12,173 nt of DNA from an uncultured Gemmatimonadota bacterium (GCA_913009915.1 CAJVYZ010000024.1:1-12173); one strand, 5' to 3'; counted from the stretch's first letter, positions 5,784 to 12,173 are shown. Numbers and translations: made by a program. Notes: generated from the sequence alone by a model not told the origin.

Positions 5784-7045
5784 TAGGCGCGCCCTCCCAG
5801 GCGACGAAGCATGTGCCGGAAGCCGGGGAAGCTCACGTCGGCACACCCCATGTTGTCCACCAACACCCGCGCGTCCGGCACGGTCCCCAGTACGGCGAAG
5901 GCCATGGCCAACCGGTGGTCGCCATCGGTCCGCACCGTCCCGGTCGGCCGGTAGTCGGTCCCCTCGATCACCAGATCGTTGCCGGACACTTCGGCCGTGC
6001 CGCCGAGGCGGCGGATATTCGAGGCCAGCAGCCCCAACCGATCGCTCTCCTTGACCCGGAGTTCACCGGCCTCGCGAAAGACCGTGGTCCCCAAGGCTCG
6101 ACTCGCCAGCACCGCCAGCATGGGGATCTCGTCGATCAGCGATGGGATCTCCTCGGCCGCCACCTCGACGCCCTGGAGCGAAGCTGGGCCAACGATCAGG
6201 TCGCCCACCGGCTCTCCCGCCTGGGCAGCTCCCTCCTCGATTCCAACCACGGCACCCATGCGTCGGAGCACTTCCAGGTAGTGGGTCCGGGTGGGATTGA
6301 GGCCCACCCCGGCGATGCGCAATTGGCCTCCCTGCGCCAGGAGGGCGATCCCCACGGGGAACGCGGCCGACGAGGCGTCGCCTGGCACTACCACGGAAAA
6401 CGTCTCCAGCCGGCCGGTGGGCTCGAATCGAATCCACTCGCCGTCATCGGTCACCGCGTAGCCGAACGAGCGCAGCAGGCGTTCGGTGTGGTCGCGCGAC
6501 CGGCCCACCGGCTCGCGCACGGCCACGGAAACCTCGCCAACCAGGCCAGCCAGGAGCAGACTCCCTTTCAACTGGGCGCTGGAAACGGGCATCTGGTACT
6601 CGATGGCGCGCAGCGACCCGCCGGTCATGGTCACCGGCAAGCCATCCGCGCCCTCATCCTGGACGGTAGCGCCCATCCGCTGGAGCGGCTTGGTAATGCG
6701 TCGCATGGGCCGCCGCCTGAGGGAACGGTCACCGGTCACGGTGGTGGTAAATGGGTGGGCGGCCAGGACCCCGAGGAGCAGCCGGGCGGTGGTACCCGAA
6801 TTGCCGCAGTGCAAGTCGCGGTCGGGTGGCTGGAACCGCCCGGACCCACGAACCCTGACGGCGCGGCCGCTGCGGAGCGGGGACACCTCGGCGCCGAGGC
6901 GCCGGAGCACCGCCCCACTCGACCTGGCGTCGAGCGATGTCAGGGGGTTGTGGATTTCACTGGTTCCGCGAGCGAGGGCCGCGAGGAGCAGCAACCGGTG
7001 GGTGATGCTCTTGTCGCCGGGAACCGTGAGCGTGCCTTGCACCAT
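5783..7045 (-). CDS. aroA: 3-phosphoshikimate 1-carboxyvinyltransferase (EPSP synthase)
   Basis: EPSP synthase joins shikimate-3-phosphate and phosphoenolpyruvate in the sixth step of the shikimate pathway to aromatic amino acids. The 420-residue protein carries all family signatures: PGDKSITHR near the N-terminus (residues 9-17), CGNSGTTAR (80-88), VPGDASSAAF, the DEIP motif with the catalytic Asp, RVKESDRL and DGDHRLAMAF near the C-terminus. The glycine of GNSGT, whose change in other enzymes affects glyphosate binding, is present. Two adjacent ATG codons (7048-7046 and 7045-7043) follow GGGGAGG. The second has a 7-nt spacing from GGAGG and is my choice; the first has 4 nt. A GTG start at 7093 is possible but less likely. 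aroA is first in its operon, with a promoter at 7184-7212 and a leader of about 130 nt containing a small upstream frame. Confidence 0.96.
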   Translation of the reverse strand: MVQGTLTVPGDKSITHRLLLLAALARGTSEIHNPLTSLDARSSGAVLRRLGAEVSPLRSGRAVRVRGSGRFQPPDRDLHCGNSGTTARLLLGVLAAHPFTTTVTGDRSLRRRPMRRITKPLQRMGATVQDEGADGLPVTMTGGSLRAIEYQMPVSSAQLKGSLLLAGLVGEVSVAVREPVGRSRDHTERLLRSFGYAVTDDGEWIRFEPTGRLETFSVVVPGDASSAAFPVGIALLAQGGQLRIAGVGLNPTRTHYLEVLRRMGAVVGIEEGAAQAGEPVGDLIVGPASLQGVEVAAEEIPSLIDEIPMLAVLASRALGTTVFREAGELRVKESDRLGLLASNIRRLGGTAEVSGNDLVIEGTDYRPTGTVRTDGDHRLAMAFAVLGTVPDARVLVDNMGCADVSFPGFRHMLRRLGGRA

Positions 7046-7134
7046 CATGGGACCTCCCCGTAGGCGCCGCCGGGAGAGCCATGTGACATCCACGACCGAA
7101 GACTGTGGCAGTTGGAGCGTTGCAAGTCGGCCAT
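7045..7134 (-). CDS. Possible 29-codon upstream ORF in the aroA leader
   Basis: An ATG at 7132-7134 opens a 29-codon frame whose TGA stop (7045-7047) overlaps the tandem ATGATG of aroA, so terminating ribosomes would sit exactly on the aroA start. It is not preceded by a clear ribosome binding site. The peptide contains one Trp, one Tyr and no Phe, so it is not a classical aromatic attenuator. The overlap may be chance, and nothing shows that it is translated. Confidence 0.2.
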   Translation of the reverse strand: MADLQRSNCHSLRSWMSHGSPGGAYGEVP

Positions 7135-7183
7135 GGCGGGATGGAAACGGTAACCGGTAGCTGGGAACGAGAGGCGACCGTCA

Positions 7184-7212
7184 ATTGTACCCGAAGCCCC
7201 AGCGAATCACAA
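7184..7212 (-). promoter_or_regulatory. Predicted sigma70-type promoter of aroA-cmk
   Basis: On the minus strand the -35 box TTGTGA (7207-7212) and the -10 box TACAAT (7184-7189; five of six consensus bases) are spaced by exactly 17 nt. The predicted start is near 7177, about 130 nt before the aroA ATG. This is the best promoter match in the window, and it lies in the divergent region shared with the response regulator. Confidence 0.6.
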
Positions 7213-7264
7213 TCGAGCCAAGTCGGACGCCACCAGCGGGAGTCCCTCGGCTGGCGATCCCGCC

Positions 7265-7270
7265 TATATT
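7265..7270 (+). promoter_or_regulatory. Possible -10 element of the response regulator gene
   Basis: TATATT lies about 57 nt upstream of the response regulator start in an otherwise GC-rich segment. I see no convincing -35 box 16-18 nt upstream, so this is a weak prediction. The alternative is that the gene is served by a promoter type I do not recognise. Confidence 0.25.
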
Positions 7271-7326
7271 GTTGAGTGGGGGGCACCGCGCCGAACCGTC
7301 GACGTGGGGAAAATGGGAGCGACGTC

Positions 7327-7704
7327 ATGGCCAAGATTCTGATCGTGGAAGACAACGACGACAACATGAAGCTGTTCCGAACCATCCTGACCCTGAGACA
7401 ACACGAAGTCATCGAGCGGACCGATGGGGAACGCCTCCAGGAATCCCTCGATCACGAACGCCCCGACTTGGTGCTGATGGACATCCAGTTGCCGGGCCAG
7501 GACGGATTTGCCTTGCTCGAGTCCATCAGGTCCTCCACGGTGCCGGATTGCCGGGTGGTGGCCCTGACGGCCCACGCCATGGCCGGTGACCGGGAGCGGG
7601 CCCTCCAGGCCGGGTTCGACGGGTACATCACCAAGCCCATAGACATCAGAGCGTTCCCCCACCAGATCGAGCGCGCTCTGGCCGGAGAAACCGTTACCGA
7701 CTGA
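7327..7704 (+). CDS. Stand-alone response regulator receiver protein, DivK-like
   Basis: This 125-residue protein is a single CheY-type receiver domain with no output domain, so it should act by protein contact. The acidic pair Glu8-Asp9, phosphoacceptor Asp52 (in LVLMDIQLP), switch residue Thr81 and Lys103 (in TKP) are all present, so it should be phosphorylated normally. VEDNDDNMKLF and ALTAHAMAGDRERALQAG resemble DivK, the Caulobacter cell-cycle receiver, and the receivers found in hybrid kinases. The ATG at 7327 has GGGAG 7 nt upstream and gives the usual receiver N-terminus MAKILIVEDN; the longer frame from 7276 adds unconserved residues. No kinase is nearby, so the partner is unknown. 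The gene is divergent from aroA and 72 nt upstream of the membrane/pilin pair, with which it may or may not be cotranscribed. Confidence 0.92.
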   Translation: MAKILIVEDNDDNMKLFRTILTLRQHEVIERTDGERLQESLDHERPDLVLMDIQLPGQDGFALLESIRSSTVPDCRVVALTAHAMAGDRERALQAGFDGYITKPIDIRAFPHQIERALAGETVTD

Positions 7705-7776
7705 AGGTCCATTCCCATGGTGCCCCCTCAGCCCGATTGATCTATCTTTCTGTCCCCGTCACTACGAGACCCACTG

Positions 7777-8289
7777 ATGGAACAGCAGCGGACGTCCAGT
7801 CCTCCCCATGGCGATAGCAAGAGAGCCCTCCTGGAAGCGAGGGAGAGCGCCATTCAGGACGAGGCCGAGCGCCGGGCCCATTCCAGGGACGACGGCCGCG
7901 GGCCGAAGAAATCACGCGTTCTGCCCTTCATGTTCATCGCTTCGGTGGCGTTCGGCGTGTATGCCCTGACGGCCCACCCCAGCTGGCTGGTCACGCCGCC
8001 GCCGCCGCCGGAATCTCCGGTAATCATAGAAGCGAGTCTTCGAGTCGCCATGTGGCAGGAAGCCCTGTTCGTGGAGCGCTTTCGCAGCGAGGAAGGTCGC
8101 CTTCCAGTCGACCTGGCCCAGGCCGGCGCGCCGGACGTGGACGGAATTTCCTATACCCAAGTGGACGAGGACAGCTATCTGATTGTCGGGAGCAACGGTG
8201 ACGTGGATCTGGTACTCCGATCGGACGAACCGTTCGACGATTTCTTGGGCGAGAGTCTCAAGACCATCGCCAACCGGGGTGGCTCGTGA
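7777..8289 (+). CDS. Single-pass membrane protein of unknown function, possible pilin-like head
   Basis: I do not recognise a named family for this 170-residue protein. Residues 1-46 are strongly charged and probably cytoplasmic. One transmembrane helix follows (about 48-66), then a proline-rich linker (PPPPPESP). The outer part begins with an amphipathic helix and continues with FRSEEGRLPVDL and a likely beta region (ISYTQVDEDSYLIVG). That helix-then-beta order with a 'G-R-L-P-x-D-L' turn resembles the globular part of type IV pilins, yet there is no prepilin leader. It ends in a 4-nt overlap (GTGA) with the pilin gene, so the two are translationally coupled and probably work together, perhaps as a pilin partner or minor component. 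The start has no strong ribosome binding site. The pilin-like reading is inference. Confidence 0.75.
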   Translation: MEQQRTSSPPHGDSKRALLEARESAIQDEAERRAHSRDDGRGPKKSRVLPFMFIASVAFGVYALTAHPSWLVTPPPPPESPVIIEASLRVAMWQEALFVERFRSEEGRLPVDLAQAGAPDVDGISYTQVDEDSYLIVGSNGDVDLVLRSDEPFDDFLGESLKTIANRGGS

Positions 8290-8741
8290 CCGGCCGCAGC
8301 GGCTTCACGCTGATCGAGATGTTCGTGGTCCTCGTGATCCTCGGTATCCTGTCCGCGGTCGGGTTGTTCAAGTACATCGACTTCCGCGAGCAGGCCTATG
8401 CCACCAAGGTCGCGGCCGACATGACCTCTACCAAAATAGCGGCCATTACCGCGTGGACGGACAGCGAGCAGTGGCCGCCGGAAACCGGCCCGGGAATCGT
8501 ACCCCCCGAGATCCGCCTCCATCTCCATGCCAGTGTCAACTTCGTCAACAGCGACTACCTACTCGACTGGGACAACCTCGGCGGCGGCGGTGGCGGCCCG
8601 TTCCTGGTGGGGATCACCGTCACCACCACCAACCCGAGACTAATGACGCACCTGACACGGACCCTCGGCACCACCACCCCGTTCATCCTCGTCGGCGGGC
8701 GATTGACCTACATCCTGGTCGACAACACCGGCATTTTCTAG
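8286..8741 (+). CDS. Type IV pilin / pseudopilin with prepilin leader
   Basis: This 151-residue protein begins MTGRSG followed by FTLIEMFVVLVILGILSAVG, the classical class III signal. A prepilin peptidase would cut after Gly6, leaving a methylated Phe1 and the conserved Glu5, and the hydrophobic helix continues to about residue 30 of the mature protein. The rest is a small head with a run of six glycines near residues 99-104 and a beta-rich end. The length fits type IVa pilins and type II secretion pseudopilins (GspG/GspH-like), and I cannot separate these. The GTG start overlaps the preceding stop by 4 nt. No pilus assembly ATPase, platform protein or peptidase is in the window, so the machinery must be elsewhere. 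Confidence 0.9.
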   Translation: MTGRSGFTLIEMFVVLVILGILSAVGLFKYIDFREQAYATKVAADMTSTKIAAITAWTDSEQWPPETGPGIVPPEIRLHLHASVNFVNSDYLLDWDNLGGGGGGPFLVGITVTTTNPRLMTHLTRTLGTTTPFILVGGRLTYILVDNTGIF

Positions 8742-8898
8742 CGCGGTGGCGCTTGCGGGCCCCGGTACCGGGCCGTACGTTACAGGTGTCACGTCAGGCG
8801 AGCCGCTATTCTTCACGGTAGAGAGCCGGGCAGCGACGGACTTCGTGCCCAGTAGCCAGGCTAGCCATTTTACTCTGCGGCCCATCCTGATGCGACAG

Positions 8899-8937
8899 CA
8901 ATCGCCCACCCCGCGCTTCGACGTGGGGGGGCGATTG
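8899..8937 (+). terminator. Long hairpin downstream of the pilin gene, possible terminator
   Basis: CAATCGCCC (8899-8907) pairs with GGGCGATTG. After one bulged A, CCCC pairs with GGGG of the seven-G run, giving a 13-bp stem with a loop containing TTCG. It lies about 160 nt beyond the pilin stop. The bases after the stem (TGTGTGTC) are only partly T, so it is not a textbook intrinsic terminator. Between the pilin stop and this hairpin I see no gene, only a perfect 12-bp palindrome CCCGGTACCGGG at 8761-8772. Confidence 0.5.
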
Positions 8938-8962
8938 TGTGTCGGCGCCCTGATGATATATG
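8935..8962 (+). promoter_or_regulatory. Possible promoter of the aldolase-glycosyltransferase pair
   Basis: TTGTGT (8935-8940) and TATATG (8957-8962) are spaced by 16 nt and lie about 50 nt upstream of the aldolase ATG. The -35 box overlaps the right arm of the preceding hairpin. The -10 match is imperfect, so confidence is low. Confidence 0.35.
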
Positions 8963-9013
8963 GTGTAGCCGGCCACCAGATCCCTTGACCACTACTCGCA
9001 CCATCGGATCCCC

Positions 9014-9667
9014 ATGACCTCCACGACCTCACCCAGCGCCGCGATCGACGCCACCCACACCAGAGTGCTACAGGATCGCGTCATCCTCTGCTTGCGGCTG
9101 TCGGACCCTGCCGTGGTGCTCGATGCCTGCCGGGCAGCCATTCGCGGTGGGCTAGAAATCCTGGAACTCACCCTCACGACACCGGGCGCTCTGGAAGTGA
9201 TGGCCCAGCTGGCCGCAGAAAACGCCGCGGTCGTCGGGGCGGGCACGGTCTTGAGCGTGCAGGACGTGGAGCGGGTCGCAGAAGCCGGAGGCCGTTTCGC
9301 CATGTCACCGGTGTTCGACGCCGGGGTCGTTGCCGCAGCGCACGAACACGGCTTGCTGGCGGTACCCGGCGCGGCCACTCCCGGCGAGATCCTGGCCGCA
9401 TACCGTTCGGGCGCCAGGATGGTGAAGGTGTTCCCCGCCGCGGCGTTGGGTGGACCGCTGTTCCTCAAGGCAGTACGCGGCCCGCTACCAAATATCCCGC
9501 TGGTGCCCACCAGCGGCCCCACTGCGGACACCTTGGCTGAGTACTTTGCCGCCGGCGCCTGTGCTGTCGGCATCGGCGGTGAAGTCTTCCCCCCGGGCTT
9601 CACCCTGGAGCACGTGGAGCAAGCCGCCCGGCGGGTCCGCCAAGCGGTTGAGGCGATCCCGCTCTAG
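9014..9667 (+). CDS. eda: KDPG/KHG aldolase (2-dehydro-3-deoxyphosphogluconate aldolase family)
   Basis: Class I aldolases of this family split 2-keto-3-deoxy-6-phosphogluconate into pyruvate and glyceraldehyde-3-phosphate, the last Entner-Doudoroff step, or split 4-hydroxy-2-oxoglutarate. The 217-residue protein is the normal length. Glu51 (in EILELTL), the GAGTV motif at 75-79, SPVFD, PGAATPGE and the Schiff-base lysine Lys138 (in MVKVFPAA) are in place. The phosphate-binding region departs from E. coli Eda: LTLTT stands where E. coli has an arginine (TLRT), and PTSGPT replaces PTGGI. The exact substrate is therefore open. The N-terminal 15 residues are extra, and the ATG at 9014 lacks a clear ribosome binding site. 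The glycosyltransferase follows 15 nt after the stop, so the two are probably one operon. Confidence 0.88.
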   Translation: MTSTTSPSAAIDATHTRVLQDRVILCLRLSDPAVVLDACRAAIRGGLEILELTLTTPGALEVMAQLAAENAAVVGAGTVLSVQDVERVAEAGGRFAMSPVFDAGVVAAAHEHGLLAVPGAATPGEILAAYRSGARMVKVFPAAALGGPLFLKAVRGPLPNIPLVPTSGPTADTLAEYFAAGACAVGIGGEVFPPGFTLEHVEQAARRVRQAVEAIPL

Positions 9668-9682
9668 CAGGAGTTGCCCGCG

Positions 9683-10582
9683 GTGGCCCGTCTGGCGAGC
9701 TTACCCGCCGTGACCGCACCTCCCGTCTCCGGATTCACCCTGGTCAGGAACGCCATCCGGCTCGACTTCCCCGTCGAGGCGAGCATCCGATCCATCCTTC
9801 CCTTATGCGACGAAGTCGTGGTCAACGTCGGCAAGTCGGACGACGATACCCTCGATCTCGTTAGGGGCATGGACGATCCCCGGATCAGGATCATCGAGTC
9901 GGAATGGAACTTCAGCGGCGACCACCGGGTGTTGGCGGACGAAACCCAGCGGGCCATGAGGGCCTGCCGCCATCCGTGGGGCATCTACATCCAGGGCGAT
10001 GAAGTGCTCCACCACGCCGCTGTTCCCCTGCTGCGAGAAGCCATTGCCCACCATGACGGGAACAGCGCTGTCGAAGGGTTGTTGCTGCGCTACCGGCACT
10101 TCTATGGCACACCCGAGTACCTGGCCACCTGCCGGGGCTGGTATCCCTACGAAGTCCGCGTCGTGCGGCTGGGCGACACCTGGGACATCCGTTCCTACCG
10201 TGATGCCCAGGGGTTCCGCGTCGGGGCCTCGGACAGGAAGATCCGGGTCAAGCCCACCGATGCCTGGATGCACCATTACGGCTGGGCCAGACCCGACCAG
10301 GCACTGGTGGAGAAATTGAAAACGCATCAGAGTATCTACGGGGGGCCGGCGCATGAGCACCTGGAGACCGTCAGGCTACCATGGCAGCCCGGGATTCGCC
10401 GCTACACCGGCACCCACCCGGAGACCGTTACCGGCTGGGTGGCCCAACGGCTGGGCCCTCTGGAGGACCGGGTGTTTCCCCGGGAATGGCGCTGGCGCCA
10501 CCTGCGCGACCATGCCACGGCGCTGGTCGAACGGGTGACCGGGCGCCGGCCGTTGGAATTCCGCAACTACCGCCTGATCTGA
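9683..10582 (+). CDS. Family 2 glycosyltransferase (WaaE-like)
   Basis: This 299-residue protein should transfer a sugar from a nucleotide donor to a glycan or lipid at the inner face of the membrane. The N-terminal FTLVRNA (residues 18-24), the acidic DDDT after a beta-strand (53-56), and YIQGDEVLH (102-110), in which Asp106 would be the metal-binding DXD equivalent, fit GT2 enzymes related to the lipopolysaccharide-core transferase WaaE. There is no signal peptide or transmembrane helix, so it is cytoplasmic or peripheral. The GTG at 9683 is chosen because AGGAG (9669-9673) lies 9 nt upstream; the TTG at 9674 would have no spacing at all. It follows the aldolase by 15 nt, which need not mean a shared pathway. 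Acceptor and sugar are unknown. Confidence 0.85.
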   Translation: MARLASLPAVTAPPVSGFTLVRNAIRLDFPVEASIRSILPLCDEVVVNVGKSDDDTLDLVRGMDDPRIRIIESEWNFSGDHRVLADETQRAMRACRHPWGIYIQGDEVLHHAAVPLLREAIAHHDGNSAVEGLLLRYRHFYGTPEYLATCRGWYPYEVRVVRLGDTWDIRSYRDAQGFRVGASDRKIRVKPTDAWMHHYGWARPDQALVEKLKTHQSIYGGPAHEHLETVRLPWQPGIRRYTGTHPETVTGWVAQRLGPLEDRVFPREWRWRHLRDHATALVERVTGRRPLEFRNYRLI

Positions 10583-10588
10583 CGGGCG

Positions 10589-11434
10589 CTAGGACAGCAC
10601 TTTCGACAGATAGGCCTTCAAGCGTGTCCACGCATCCAACGCCGGCGCTTCGGCGTTTTCGGGGTCGCGATCGACGTGCAGCCAGAACCCGTGGCCTACG
10701 TGGTCGTACACGTGGATGTCGTTCTCGATGCCGATGGACCTGAGCGCCGCGGCGAACCGGTCGACCTGATCGGGCGGAATACCGCGATCGTTGGCCGCGA
10801 AAGTACCGTAGACGGGATGAGTGAGGGCACGCAATACCTCCGGATCCTCCACCAACCGACCGTAGAAGATGGCCGTTCCCTCGTGCTGTTCCCCTTCCAG
10901 ACCATAGCTCAGGGCCACACCGCCTCCGAAGCACCATCCCATGACGGCGATCTTGCCGGTCACGTCCGGCCGGGCCCTGAGCCACTGTGTCGCCGCGTCG
11001 ATGTTGGCGACCATGGCGGGCTCGTCCGCTCGGGCTTCCCCCATGAGCGCCAAGTTCTCGTCACGGGTGGTACCCACCCGGCCGTGGTACAGGTCGACCG
11101 CAAAGGCCACATAGCCCTCGGCCGCGAACTGGTCGGCGACTTGGCGAATGTTGTCGCTCAACCCATTCCACTCGTGGATTAGAATGACCGCCGGGAACGG
11201 GCCGTCACCGTCGGGCACCGCCACGTAGCCGGAAGTAATATTGTCGTCGGCGAGGTACGCCACGGCTTGCCCAGAGGGCGCTGGCGCCGTTCCGATTATT
11301 GCGGGGGGGAGTTCGCCGGGGCCGGTGCTCTTGACCGCGCCCTGACCCATGGCGGGCTCGGCGTGGAAGGCGACCCCGAAACCGAACAACAACAACAACA
11401 ACAACAACGCCTGTACCATACGCTTCGGCAACAT
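10589..11434 (-). CDS. Secreted dienelactone hydrolase family protein
   Basis: This alpha/beta hydrolase belongs to the dienelactone hydrolase family, which uses a cysteine nucleophile to open lactone or ester bonds. The 281-residue protein has an N-terminal signal peptide (basic MLPKRMVQ, then a leucine run, ending around residue 30), so it is exported; classical ClcD is cytoplasmic, which makes a ring-cleavage role doubtful. The triad is complete: Cys168 in MGWCFGGG, Asp216 in AANDRGIP and His248 in VGHGFWL, with spacings of 48 and 32 residues, close to those known for the family. The HEWNGL loop near residue 90 is also typical. The ATG at 11434 follows GGGGGAG closely; an ATG at 11419 is an alternative. 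The frame extending to 11515 would put 27 polar residues before the signal peptide and is unlikely. It converges with the glycosyltransferase, 6 bp apart. Confidence 0.92.
   Translation of the reverse strand: MLPKRMVQALLLLLLLFGFGVAFHAEPAMGQGAVKSTGPGELPPAIIGTAPAPSGQAVAYLADDNITSGYVAVPDGDGPFPAVILIHEWNGLSDNIRQVADQFAAEGYVAFAVDLYHGRVGTTRDENLALMGEARADEPAMVANIDAATQWLRARPDVTGKIAVMGWCFGGGVALSYGLEGEQHEGTAIFYGRLVEDPEVLRALTHPVYGTFAANDRGIPPDQVDRFAAALRSIGIENDIHVYDHVGHGFWLHVDRDPENAEAPALDAWTRLKAYLSKVLS
11385..11408 (-). repeat. Trinucleotide repeat (AAC)8 encoding the leucine run of a signal peptide
   Basis: Eight AAC units on the plus strand read as seven TTG leucine codons plus TTC on the coding strand, forming the hydrophobic core of the hydrolase signal peptide. 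All units are identical, unlike the mixed codons of the poly-proline tract, so it is a true microsatellite and its copy number could vary between strains without frameshift. Confidence 0.9.
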
Positions 11435-11484
11435 GATTCTCCCCCGGGAGTCAGCTAAACGAACACAACACGAATGCTGTCGGC

Positions 11485-11515
11485 ATTTTACCACTGATGA
11501 TGGCAGTGAGGACAA
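11485..11515 (-). promoter_or_regulatory. Possible promoter of the dienelactone hydrolase gene with a dyad in the spacer
   Basis: On the minus strand TTGTCC (11510-11515) and TAAAAT (11485-11490) are spaced by 19 nt and lie about 50 nt upstream of the start. The spacer contains the perfect inverted repeat CACTG-N7-CAGTG (11492-11508). A 19-nt spacer with an internal dyad is the arrangement of MerR-type regulated promoters, but no such regulator is in the window. Confidence 0.35.
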
Positions 11516-11589
11516 CCCAAAGGGATCGCACCCACACCTGGGCGGCGCAAATCCCCTTCGTTCATCCCCTGCGCTCTGCGTCCCACGTC

Positions 11590-12173
11590 CTACTCCCCCC
11601 GAAAATAGCTCACCCCACCACCAATCCCCCCAACCATCACATCCAGATCGCCATCATCGTCGAGGTCGGCGAACACGGGGGCGGCATAGGCGAAAACGTC
11701 GAACGGCAGCGGATCGGTCAGCTCGAACCGTGGCTCGGTGCGGCTCCCGGTGTTACCAAACACAACCAGGCCGTCCGACTCGGTGCCGACGACCATGTCG
11801 TAGTCGCCGTCGCCTTCGAGATCGACGAAGACGGGATTGCTGCGGCGGCCGACGTCGATGTCCTGGTACTCATCGCTCACCAGGGTGAACACAGGCTCCT
11901 GTGGGGAGCCGGTGTTGCGATAGAAGTTGATGGTGCCGGACGCCTCTCCGACGAACAGGTCGAGGTCGCCGTCATCATCGATGTCGACCAGGGCCGGGAT
12001 GGTGTTGCTCCCCCGAGTGAGCTTGACGATCGCGGGATGCACCAGTTCGAAGACGGCCTCGGTACGGTTGCCGGTGTTGTCATACCATGCCACCGTGTTG
12101 CGCCACGACCCGAGAATCATGTCGAGATCGCCGTCACCGTCGAGGTCACCGAACGCCGGGGCGTAGTGGTACG
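11590..12173 (-). CDS. VCBS/FG-GAP repeat protein (C-terminal part; gene continues beyond the window)
   Basis: The frame is open at the right edge, so only the last 193 residues are visible. They consist of four repeats, each with an FxDLDxDGDxD calcium-binding loop followed by a beta strand ending in VG and an aromatic strand before NTG. Successive copies are 54, 54 and 52 residues apart. Such repeats build beta-propellers in secreted or surface proteins that bind ligands or polysaccharide. The protein ends directly after the last blade (VSYFRGE) with no sorting or anchor domain. An ATG at 12120 lies inside the first visible blade (a Met after GDLD) and is not the real start, because repeat sequence continues upstream to the window end. 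The role of the whole protein cannot be told from this piece. Confidence 0.9.
   Translation of the reverse strand, partial: YHYAPAFGDLDGDGDLDMILGSWRNTVAWYDNTGNRTEAVFELVHPAIVKLTRGSNTIPALVDIDDDGDLDLFVGEASGTINFYRNTGSPQEPVFTLVSDEYQDIDVGRRSNPVFVDLEGDGDYDMVVGTESDGLVVFGNTGSRTEPRFELTDPLPFDVFAYAAPVFADLDDDGDLDVMVGGIGGGVSYFRGE

Noticed and set aside
5813..7063. Plus-strand frame of 416 codons opposite aroA
   Set aside because: It is the antisense shadow of a gene with every EPSP synthase motif.
8746..8988. 80-codon frame between the pilin and aldolase genes
   Set aside because: It runs through the long hairpin and the possible promoter, and its translation has no recognisable feature.
10583..10588. 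Shared terminator between the convergent glycosyltransferase and hydrolase genes
   Set aside because: Only 6 bp separate the stops, and I found no hairpin followed by a T tract around them.

Overview
The window is high-GC bacterial chromosome, probably a metagenome-assembled contig from an uncultured environmental bacterium. Gemmatimonadota or a neighbouring phylum would fit the mix of short lipoproteins, VCBS/FG-GAP proteins, orphan receiver and orphan pseudopilin, but nothing here fixes the taxonomy and this placement is a weak inference. The first 188 bases are not genomic. Positions 131-188 are the complete 58-nt Illumina TruSeq universal (P5) adapter, preceded by a poly-T run and about 116 bases of unplaced sequence. 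Real genome starts at 189, inside the 3' end of rpsA.

Positions 189-7212, all on the minus strand, hold the widespread aroA-cmk-rpsA housekeeping cluster. A good sigma70-type promoter (7184-7212) drives aroA (EPSP synthase). cmk (cytidylate kinase) starts with a GTG that overlaps the aroA stop by one base. rpsA (ribosomal protein S1) has its own promoter and a hairpin at the predicted 5' end of its mRNA. Between cmk and rpsA lies about 3.2 kb of visibly lower GC. It has a 684-bp non-coding stretch with several strong inverted repeats, then a two-gene lipoprotein operon: a large lipoprotein with a poly-proline linker and a gluzincin-type zinc-protease motif (HEYGH...E), and a small transthyretin/carboxypeptidase-regulatory-like lipoprotein starting 6 nt after it. 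This looks like an insertion into the cluster.

Positions 7265-8741, plus strand, encode a DivK-like stand-alone response regulator, then a translationally coupled pair: a single-pass membrane protein with a possible pilin-like head, and a type IV pilin/pseudopilin with a classical prepilin leader. A long hairpin at 8899-8937 follows.

Positions 8935-10582, plus strand, carry a KDPG/KHG aldolase and, 15 nt later, a WaaE-like family 2 glycosyltransferase. On the minus strand, converging on these with a 6-bp gap, is a secreted dienelactone-hydrolase-family enzyme with an intact Cys-Asp-His triad and a (TTG)7 leucine tract in its signal peptide. The window ends inside a minus-strand VCBS/FG-GAP repeat protein with a 52-54 residue repeat.

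No tRNA, rRNA, CRISPR array or transposase was found. The most unusual biology is the lipoprotein/metalloprotease pair with its structured non-coding flank inside a core operon, and the pilin-like pair. The most important practical observation is the adapter chimera at the left end.
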